Assembly (NCBI GenBank): GCA_013695005.1
Contig: JACDBJ010000592.1
Location: 1 to 6,002, forward strand
DNA: 6,002 bases
Direction: 5' to 3'
Origin: Pseudonocardiales bacterium
GTDB taxonomy: Bacteria; Actinomycetota; Actinomycetes; Mycobacteriales; Pseudonocardiaceae
Under the pieces are notes generated by a model. The model saw nothing but the letters and a program-made list of their open reading frames with translations. It ran no database searches and had not been told where the DNA came from. Of the stretch, positions 1-6,002 are shown in pieces. Both the position numbers and the translations under genes were made by a program. Every line of letters starts with the position of its first letter. Positions within the stretch are counted from its first letter, which is position 1.

Positions 1-876
1 CCGCAGGGCATCCGCAAGATCTCCGCGCTGTACGGGCCGTACAGCTTCGAGCTGGGCGTCGACCTGCGGGAGTCGATCACCATCGCCGACCTGGGCGACA
101 TCTTCACCATCCCCGGCAACATCGAGAAGACCTTCGACCAGATCAGCAAGGCGGTCGGTCACGTCTACGCCTCCGGGGCGTTCCCGGTGGTGCTGGGCGG
201 TGACCACTCCATCGGCTTCCCGACCACGCGCGCGGTCGCCGAGCACCTCGACGGCGGCAAGCTCGGAATCATCCACTTCGACCGCCACGTCGACACCCAG
301 GAGACCGACCTCGACGAGCGGATGCACACCACGCCGTGGTTCCACGCCACCGACCTGCCCAACGTGCCGCCGGAGAACCTGGTGCAGATCGGCATCGGCG
401 GCTGGCAGGCGCCGCGGCCTGGGGTCGCCGTCGGCCGCGAGCGCGGCACGACGATCATGACGGTCACCGACTGCGTCGAGATGGGCATCGAGGCGGCGGC
501 CGCCCGTGCCCTCGAGGTGGCGTGGGATGGCACCGACGCGGTCTGGCTGAGCTTCGACGTCGACTGCCTGGATGCGGCGTTCGTGCCCGGCACCGGGTGG
601 CCGGAGCCCGGCGGGTTCCTGCCGCGCGAGGTGCTCAAGTTCATCCAGCTCATCGCCGAGCGACCGCTGGCCGGCATCGAGGTCGTCGAGTGCTCACCGC
701 CCTACGACAACGCCGAGATCACCGCGTTGATCGCCACCCGGGTCATCTGCGACACCCTCGGCTGCCTCGTGCGAGCCGGCCACCTGCCCCGCCCTGACAT
801 CACCCGTACCGACACGACCAGCACCGGCACGTCCAGCACGGACACCTCCGCCACTCAGCCAGGGAGTCAGTCATGA
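1..876 (+). CDS. Ureohydrolase (agmatinase-superfamily) protein, 5' end missing; guanidine hydrolase-like
   Basis: A binuclear-metal hydrolase that would release urea from a guanidino compound in the cytoplasm. The open frame enters at base 1 and gives 291 visible residues; the start lies upstream, with perhaps 60 or more residues missing judging from the position of the first metal motif in SpeB. All expected metal ligands are visible: GGDHS (His69), FDRHVDT (Asp94, His96, Asp98) and SFDVDCLD (Asp186, Asp188), followed by PGTGWPEPGG. Typical agmatinases read DAHxD and GTGTPExGG, so Arg95 and Trp200 are non-standard. From memory this wording, with the stretch DLDERMHTTPWFHAT, resembles Synechocystis Sll1077 (GdmH, nickel-dependent guanidine hydrolase) more than SpeB; I could not align it. 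The last 22 or so residues are a Thr/Ser-rich tail, probably disordered. The stop overlaps the next gene's start. The superfamily is sure; the substrate (agmatine, guanidinobutyrate or guanidine) is open. Confidence 0.93.
   Translation, partial: PQGIRKISALYGPYSFELGVDLRESITIADLGDIFTIPGNIEKTFDQISKAVGHVYASGAFPVVLGGDHSIGFPTTRAVAEHLDGGKLGIIHFDRHVDTQETDLDERMHTTPWFHATDLPNVPPENLVQIGIGGWQAPRPGVAVGRERGTTIMTVTDCVEMGIEAAAARALEVAWDGTDAVWLSFDVDCLDAAFVPGTGWPEPGGFLPREVLKFIQLIAERPLAGIEVVECSPPYDNAEITALIATRVICDTLGCLVRAGHLPRPDITRTDTTSTGTSSTDTSATQPGSQS
813..842 (+). repeat. Degenerate in-frame 15-bp tandem repeat in the ureohydrolase tail
   Basis: Bases 813-827 and 828-842 agree at 12 of 15 positions. The unit is five codons, so it preserves the frame and yields TTSTG-TSSTD, followed by a third, more diverged TSAT. 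It makes most of the Thr/Ser-rich tail after the catalytic domain. Confidence 0.6.
861..875 (+). promoter_or_regulatory. Ribosome binding site and ATGA overlap coupling ureohydrolase to symporter
   Basis: AGGGAG at 861-866 sits six bases before the ATG at 873. The ATG shares bases with the TGA stop of the ureohydrolase (874-876), the classic ATGA arrangement for translational coupling. This decides the symporter start and argues that the two genes are one transcriptional unit. Confidence 0.8.
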
Positions 877-2393
877 TCATCTTAGGGGTCGCCCTCAGCA
901 TCCTGCTGATCCTCGCCATCGGGCTCGTCGTGGCCCGCAAGGTCGGCGGTGACAGCACCAAGTTCCTCGTCGCCGGCCGGTCGTTGGCCCTGCCGCTGAC
1001 CGCCGCCGGATTGATGGGCCAGGCGGTGGACACCAATGCCACCCTCGGCAACACCGACCTCACAGCCGCAGCCGGGTTCTGGGCCGGTGCCAGCCTGCCG
1101 ATCGGCCTTGCGATCTGCCTGGTGGTCACCGGGCTGTTCTTCGCCAAGCCGATGAACCGGATGAAGCTGCTGACGCTCGGCGACTTCTACCGGCGGCGCT
1201 ACGGCCGCAAGGTCGAGTTCGGCGCCTCGATTCTGATGATCTTCGCGTTCTGCATCCTGCTGGCCGGCAACCTGGTCGCCGGCGGCTTCCTGTTCGAGGC
1301 ATTCCTGGGCACCAGCTACTCCGTCGGTGTGCTGCTGATCGTCGGGGTTGTGCTGCTGTACACGCTCGCCGGTGGCATGTTCAGCGACGCCTACACGGCG
1401 TTCGCGCAGATGGTCATCACCGTGACGGCCACGTTCAGCCTGCTGATCTGGGTGATCGTGCAGTACGGCATCACCATCCCCGAGGGCATGGGGCCGTTCG
1501 ACCTCGGTCAGCTGACCAGCAGCGACCAGGGCGCCGTGATCAACTGGGCGACGCTCGTCGCACTCGGCATCGGCGACGTCGTCGCGATCGACTTCATGCA
1601 GCGGATCTTCTCGGCCCGCTCGCCGGAGATCGCGAGGAAAGCTTGCTTCGTCGGTGCGTTCGGCGTCGTCCTGGTCGGGGTGCCGTTCGCGCTGGTGGCG
1701 CTGTCCAGCGGCGCGATCCTGGGCGACACCCCGGTCGACGGCCCAGTGCTCTTCGCTGTCCTGGACACGGCGGCACCGGCCATCCTGACCATCCTGGTGC
1801 TTTCCGGGATCGTCGCCGCGTCCTGCTCGACGGTGAACGGTGCGCTGCTCGGCACCGCCGCGGTCGCGGTGCGCAACGTGGTCGGTGTCCGCCGGCCGGA
1901 CGCGGTGATGGCCTACGACCCGCTGCTGCGAGCGGTGCGGATCACCATGATCCCAGTGGTGGGGGTCGCGGTGCTGCTCGCGCTGCGGGTGCCGCAGACC
2001 GGCATCTTGCTGACCCTTGCGTTCGACCTGATGCTGGCCGGCCTCGCCATCCCGTTCATCCTCGGTGTGTACTGGCGACGCTCGACGACTGCCGCGGCGG
2101 CGGCCGCCATCCTGGTGGGCATCACCGTCCGCATGGTGCTGTTCGTGCTGAGCCCGAAGATCTACGGCGTCGACAACACCCTGTGGTACATCGAAAACGA
2201 CCTGATCGGCCCGGGCTTCGACGGGTGGCCGACGTTCATCGCGGCCGCCGTCTCGACGGTAGTGTTCGTCGTCGTCGCGTTGCTCACCGCTCGTGGCCGA
2301 CCGGCCGCTGGTGCCGATCCTGACTGGCGGCTGCCTGTCGAGGACCCGGAGCCGGCCAAGCGCCCCGCGGCGCTCACACCGGATCCGGCCTGA
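873..2393 (+). CDS. Sodium:solute symporter (SSS family) permease
   Basis: An inner-membrane secondary transporter of 506 residues, the usual size for the SSS (PutP/SGLT) family, with LeuT-type fold. About 12-13 hydrophobic segments are visible, including 1-20, 63-92, 116-142, 149-169, 180-198, 222-242, 258-283, 295-333, 355-373, 376-400, 405-426 and 455-473. Family marks are TLGDFYRRRYGRK (101-113), LAGGMFSDAYTAFAQ (165-179) and QRIFSARSPEIARKA (243-257). Helix 8 carries Ala316-x-x-Ser319-Thr320, which matches the sodium-2 site pattern of PutP and vSGLT, so sodium coupling is likely. The aromatic WTD of the PutP signature is replaced by DAY. The C-terminus (about 474-506) is a hydrophilic, Pro/Ala-rich cytoplasmic tail. 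Start chosen from the ATGA overlap and AGGGAG. Coupling to the ureohydrolase suggests it imports that enzyme's substrate, but the sequence alone does not reveal the substrate. Confidence 0.93.
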   Translation: MIILGVALSILLILAIGLVVARKVGGDSTKFLVAGRSLALPLTAAGLMGQAVDTNATLGNTDLTAAAGFWAGASLPIGLAICLVVTGLFFAKPMNRMKLLTLGDFYRRRYGRKVEFGASILMIFAFCILLAGNLVAGGFLFEAFLGTSYSVGVLLIVGVVLLYTLAGGMFSDAYTAFAQMVITVTATFSLLIWVIVQYGITIPEGMGPFDLGQLTSSDQGAVINWATLVALGIGDVVAIDFMQRIFSARSPEIARKACFVGAFGVVLVGVPFALVALSSGAILGDTPVDGPVLFAVLDTAAPAILTILVLSGIVAASCSTVNGALLGTAAVAVRNVVGVRRPDAVMAYDPLLRAVRITMIPVVGVAVLLALRVPQTGILLTLAFDLMLAGLAIPFILGVYWRRSTTAAAAAAILVGITVRMVLFVLSPKIYGVDNTLWYIENDLIGPGFDGWPTFIAAAVSTVVFVVVALLTARGRPAAGADPDWRLPVEDPEPAKRPAALTPDPA

Positions 2394-3210
2394 TCCGCCA
2401 GAACGGGGAGACGGGGCCGACGCCCGCGCCAAGCGGGTACGCGTGCTGCACGGCAAGCTCGACGTAGCGCTTGCCGAAGGCCACCGCGTCCGGCACCGAC
2501 GCGCCCCTCGCCAGCGCCGATGTGATGGCGGAGGCAAGGGTGTCGCCGCCGCCATGGGTGTGCGGGGTGTCGAAGCGCGGGCCGGACAGCTCGGTGAATG
2601 TGGTGCCGTCGTAGAGCAGGTCGACGACGCGGTCGGTATCGGCGCGCAGGTGCCCACCTTTGACCAGCACGTACTGCGGCCCGAGCGCGTGCAGCGCCTG
2701 GGCAGCGCCGTACTGCGCCGTGCGGTCCGGCACCTCCAGCCCGACCAGCAGGCGCACCTCGTCGAGGTTCGGGGTGACGACCGTGGCGCGCGGGAACAGC
2801 TCGGTTCGGATGGCCTCCAGCGCGTCGTCGTGCAGCAGCGGGTCGCCGTGCATGGACGCCGCCACCGGGTCGACGACGAAAGGCACAGCGCGAGTCCGCC
2901 CGATGCCGACGCGGTCGCACGCCGCGGCCACCACGCGGATGATCTCCGTCGAGGCCAGCATGCCGGTCTTGGCGGCGCCGACCCCGATGTCGGTCACCAC
3001 CGCCTCGATCTGCGCCGCCACGACGTCGGCTGGGATCTCGTGCACTGCGGTGACGCCGACGCTGTTCTGCACGGTCACCGCCGTCACGGCCACGCAGCCG
3101 TGCACCCGGCACGCGGTGAACGTCCGCAGGTCGGCCTCGAGGCCGGCGCCGCCGCCGGAGTCCGAGCCGGCGATGGTCAGCGCCCGCGGCGGAGTCTGCG
3201 GAGTGCTCAC
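2374..3210 (-). CDS. thiD: Hydroxymethylpyrimidine/phosphomethylpyrimidine kinase ThiD
   Basis: Phosphorylates HMP and then HMP-phosphate to HMP diphosphate, the pyrimidine donor for thiamine phosphate synthase, in the cytoplasm. The 278 residues are a full-length single-domain ribokinase-fold kinase with no fused ThiE. Motifs in order: AGSDSGGGAGLEADL (14-28, pyrimidine site), KTGML (81-85), VVDPV (112-116) with HGDPLL (121-126), TPNLDE (146-151), VLVKGGH (181-187) and HTHGGGDTLASAI (217-229). In characterised ThiD the last motif reads GTGC with a catalytic cysteine; here Asp223 stands at the Cys position (codon 2544-2542), as in ribokinases and pyridoxal kinases. The start is GTG (3210-3208), one base after the upstream stop. 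An ATG at 3212-3210 is out of frame and stops at once. No strong Shine-Dalgarno is visible, so translation probably depends on coupling. The 3' end overlaps the convergent symporter gene by 20 bp. Confidence 0.95.
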   Translation of the reverse strand: MSTPQTPPRALTIAGSDSGGGAGLEADLRTFTACRVHGCVAVTAVTVQNSVGVTAVHEIPADVVAAQIEAVVTDIGVGAAKTGMLASTEIIRVVAAACDRVGIGRTRAVPFVVDPVAASMHGDPLLHDDALEAIRTELFPRATVVTPNLDEVRLLVGLEVPDRTAQYGAAQALHALGPQYVLVKGGHLRADTDRVVDLLYDGTTFTELSGPRFDTPHTHGGGDTLASAITSALARGASVPDAVAFGKRYVELAVQHAYPLGAGVGPVSPFWRIRPDPV

Positions 3211-3211
3211 A

Positions 3212-3820
3212 TCAGCGGCTCTGCAACGCGTCCAGTGCGACCGCCATCGATGCCGCCACCCGGAAGTCCAGCCGCTGGTCGGCCACCGTGACGGTGTAGC
3301 GGTCCCGGATGGCCTTCTGCCGCTCGCTGGTCATCACCGGCGCCCCGGACGCCTTGTCCACGAAGTCGAAGTGGAAGACGAACGGCACCCAGACGTCGCC
3401 GATGTAGGGGATGAAGTCCCAGATTCGGCGCAGCACGGCGATGACCGGGCGGCGCTCCTGGCCGAACGCGTCCAGCCCTGGGGCGGACATGTGCCACGTC
3501 GAGCGGATCAGGCTGGCCCCGAACTCCTTGCTGAAGAAGCCCAGCGGCCGCCCGTACTCGTCCAACACGTCGTGCTGTGCACGCACGTCCAGGCCCTGCC
3601 TGGCCTTGAACGAAAACACCGGCCTGGCCTTGGACTCGTCGCTGTAGAAGGTGACGAGTTCCTTGAACGCCATCCGCTTCTGCTGCGCGTACGCCAGCAG
3701 CGGGCCCTCGCTGCCATCCGGGTTCGCGCCGAGGATCTGGTACTGGTTGACCATCAGGGTGATCTTCTGCCGGACGTAGAAACGCGGAATCAGCATCGGC
3801 CCGGCCGGTGGGGTCGTCAT
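3212..3820 (-). CDS. LURP-one-related/scramblase-like (tubby-fold) protein of unknown function
   Basis: A 202-residue soluble protein with no signal peptide and no clear membrane helix. Its layout suggests the LOR/phospholipid-scramblase superfamily: an N-terminal strand pair (IPRFYVRQKITLMVNQY, 11-27), a charged QQKRMAFKELVTFYSD stretch (46-61), FSFKARQ (69-75), a D-x-x-G-x-x-L-G-F-F strand (87-96), KEFGASLIRSTWHM (98-111), repeated aromatic strands (WDFIPYIGDVWVPFVFHFDFVD, near 134-155), and a C-terminal hydrophobic helix (RVAASMAVALDALQ, 187-200) like the buried helix of tubby-fold barrels. The fold is inferred from pattern, not alignment. No catalytic motif stands out. I recall similar hypothetical proteins in Actinobacteria. 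It lies between thiC and thiD and is followed by thiD after one base, so it is co-transcribed with thiamine genes. Start ATG 3820 has GGGAG ten bases upstream; Met9 is an alternative start with a poorer site. Confidence 0.85.
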   Translation of the reverse strand: MTTPPAGPMLIPRFYVRQKITLMVNQYQILGANPDGSEGPLLAYAQQKRMAFKELVTFYSDESKARPVFSFKARQGLDVRAQHDVLDEYGRPLGFFSKEFGASLIRSTWHMSAPGLDAFGQERRPVIAVLRRIWDFIPYIGDVWVPFVFHFDFVDKASGAPVMTSERQKAIRDRYTVTVADQRLDFRVAASMAVALDALQSR

Positions 3821-3844
3821 GGCCGCGAGTCTCCCACCGCCGAG

Positions 3845-3889
3845 CGAACGGAAGCATCGGGCAGCCCTATCGCCCGAAAGTGCCGTTCG
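3845..3889 (-). terminator. Two-tier stem-loop between thiC and the LURP-one-like gene
   Basis: CGAACGG (3845-3851) pairs perfectly with CCGTTCG (3883-3889). Inside it TCGGGC (3857-3862) pairs with GCCCGA (3872-3877), leaving a symmetric 5x5 internal loop and a nine-base apical loop. It begins ten bases past the thiC stop codon. No T-run follows in the minus direction, so it is not a classical intrinsic terminator. It could be a U-less terminator, a partial attenuator, or a processing/stability element that lowers the two downstream genes relative to thiC. The structure is seen; the role is inferred. Confidence 0.45.
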
Positions 3890-3899
3890 TCCAACTGGG

Positions 3900-5549
<1,650 letters not shown>

Positions 5550-5555
5550 GGCGGT

Positions 5556-5646
5556 TCCTTCCTACGCCGGCATTACCCGGTCAGGTTCAGCGGTCGGCGG
5601 CGACCAGCCGCCCTCTCAGCCCGCTCCGGCGAGCTCCCGCGGTGAG
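5556..5646 (-). promoter_or_regulatory. TPP riboswitch (THI element) in the thiC leader
   Basis: Read on the minus strand, the leader carries the conserved TPP-aptamer blocks in order: GCGGGAGCTC, GGGCTGAGAGGG (J3-2, pyrimidine-binding arm), a GC-rich hairpin GGCGGC/GCCGCC, CTGAACCTGACCGGGT, and AATGCCGGCGTAGG (P4/P5, diphosphate arm). P4 is formed by CCGG with CCGG, and the first helix by GCGG with CCGC. The closing stem P1 is not obvious and looks weak, so the outer borders are approximate. The 3' edge runs into AGGAAGGA, the thiC ribosome binding site, six bases before the ATG. No terminator hairpin with a T-run lies between aptamer and gene. Both points favour TPP-dependent blocking of translation initiation rather than attenuation. 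Confidence 0.95.
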
Positions 5647-5664
5647 TCAGTTGACCCGCCGTCG

Positions 5665-5670
5665 ACGGTA
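5665..5670 (-). promoter_or_regulatory. thiC: Candidate -10 element for thiC
   Basis: TACCGT on the minus strand fits the TAnnnT pattern. It would start transcription near 5658, about a dozen bases before the riboswitch. No TTGAC-like -35 is found at the right distance, so this rests on position and the -10 alone. Confidence 0.3.
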
Positions 5671-5745
5671 ACCGGCCGGTGAGGCCAGCGCCACCGTCCG
5701 ACAGATCGCGCACTCGGCGTCATGGCCTGCGGGGATGGCCTTCGT

Positions 5746-5751
5746 TAGGCT
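5746..5751 (+). promoter_or_regulatory. Candidate -10 element for the lipoprotein gene
   Basis: TAGGCT fits the actinobacterial TAnnnT -10 and lies about 59 bases before the ATG. No convincing -35 is seen upstream, so this is a weak call. Confidence 0.3.
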
Positions 5752-5792
5752 GGCGCGACTTTCGGCGGCAGGCCAGGTCTGCACGCCATGCA

Positions 5793-5799
5793 GAGGGGG
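5793..5799 (+). promoter_or_regulatory. Ribosome binding site of the lipoprotein gene
   Basis: GAGGGGG ends five bases before the ATG at 5805. It settles the start there rather than at the out-of-frame ATG at 5788. Confidence 0.75.
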
Positions 5800-5804
5800 A
5801 CCAG

Positions 5805-6002
5805 ATGACAGGTTCCGGGTTCAGCAGGCGGCAGTTGCTGCAGGCCTCCGGTGGTGTGGCCCTGGGGGGCCTGCTCGCCGCGTGCGCGGCCAGCTCGGAC
5901 AACGTGTCGGTGCCGGTCGCGGGAGAGCCGGCCGGCCGATTTCGCGAGCCGCGGTCCAAGCTCGCCGGCTCGCTGTCGATTCTCACGTGGAGTCACTTCG
6001 TA
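5805..6002 (+). CDS. Tat-exported lipoprotein, probable ABC-transporter substrate-binding protein, 3' end missing
   Basis: Only the first 66 codons are in the window. The N-terminus is a Tat lipoprotein signal: SRRQLLQ (7-13) with the twin arginines at 8-9, a short hydrophobic core (16-24), and the lipobox LAAC with Cys27 as the lipidated residue. A Ser/Pro-rich linker (about 28-57) follows, then SLSILTWSHFV (56-66), the first beta strand typical of family-1-like extracellular solute-binding proteins of ABC importers. Such a protein would be anchored outside the membrane and deliver a ligand to a permease encoded downstream. The ligand cannot be read from this fragment. Divergence from thiC alone does not make it a thiamine transporter, and no riboswitch precedes it. 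The export signal is strong; the substrate-binding role is likely but rests on one strand motif. Confidence 0.82.
   Translation, partial: MTGSGFSRRQLLQASGGVALGGLLAACAASSDNVSVPVAGEPAGRFREPRSKLAGSLSILTWSHFV

Larger units (their letters stand above)
5647..5804. other. Divergent intergenic region between thiC leader and lipoprotein gene
   Basis: 158 bases that must hold promoters in both directions. Visible items are CGTCGACG (5660-5667) and ACCGGCCGGT (5671-5680), both perfect palindromes; GGTAACC between them; and GTCA-gt-TGAC (5646-5655). A short out-of-frame ATG occurs at 5788. No coding frame here looks real. Confidence 0.6.

Noticed and set aside
2381..2396. GGATC/GATCC inverted repeat as a bidirectional terminator
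   Set aside because: The arms are only five bp with no T-run on either side, and it lies within coding sequence of both genes.
882..2657. 591-residue open frame on the minus strand opposite the symporter
   Set aside because: Its translation is rich in Arg, His, Asp and Gln with no domain pattern, as expected for an antisense shadow of a high-GC gene. The plus-strand frame has clear SSS motifs and a ribosome binding site.
3210..3212. ATG on the minus strand as a thiD start
   Set aside because: It is in another frame and is followed directly by TGA; the GTG at 3210-3208 is the in-frame start.
5788..5790. ATG upstream of the lipoprotein start
   Set aside because: It is out of frame with the Tat signal and lies before the GAGGGGG ribosome binding site rather than after it.
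5720..5996. Two open frames of 83-88 residues on the minus strand opposite the lipoprotein start
   Set aside because: They cover the strong Tat/lipobox signal on the other strand, lack a good ribosome binding site, and resemble no known protein.

Overview
This window has the look of a high-GC Actinomycetota chromosome. G/C dominates third codon positions, all genes are close-packed, one gene starts with GTG, and thiC and thiD have actinobacterial-type lengths and wording. The genus cannot be fixed from the sequence. There are six protein genes (two cut by the window edges) and one clear riboswitch. I see no tRNA, rRNA, CRISPR array or insertion sequence.

Plus strand, 1-2393: a two-gene unit. 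The 3' part of a ureohydrolase (agmatinase-superfamily) gene has all six metal ligands. It overlaps the start of a sodium:solute symporter gene by an ATGA junction with a good ribosome binding site. The ureohydrolase wording (FDRHVD, GTGWPEPGG) differs from the usual SpeB wording and recalls the cyanobacterial guanidine hydrolase type. The pair may therefore import and hydrolyse a guanidino compound, possibly guanidine itself. The substrate is inference.

Minus strand, 5646 down to 2374: a thiamine-pyrimidine unit read right to left. It consists of a TPP riboswitch, thiC (HMP-P synthase), a 79-nt intercistronic gap holding a two-tier inverted repeat, a 202-residue LURP-one/scramblase-like protein of unknown role, and thiD (HMP/HMP-P kinase) one nucleotide after it. 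ThiC makes HMP-P and ThiD phosphorylates it to HMP-PP for thiamine phosphate synthesis. The riboswitch abuts the thiC ribosome binding site, which suggests feedback by TPP at the level of translation. The ThiD here has GGGD where the classical family has GTGC. The 3' ends of thiD and the symporter gene overlap by 20 bp.

Plus strand, 5805-6002: the beginning of a Tat-exported lipoprotein, probably the substrate-binding protein of an ABC importer, divergent from thiC. The 158-nt stretch between the riboswitch and this gene should hold both promoters; it contains short palindromes and weak -10 candidates.

The most useful leads are the ureohydrolase/symporter pair as a possible guanidine-use module, the conserved-looking orphan between thiC and thiD, the intercistronic stem-loop, and the Cys-to-Asp change in ThiD. 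I do not see a clearly new multi-gene system.
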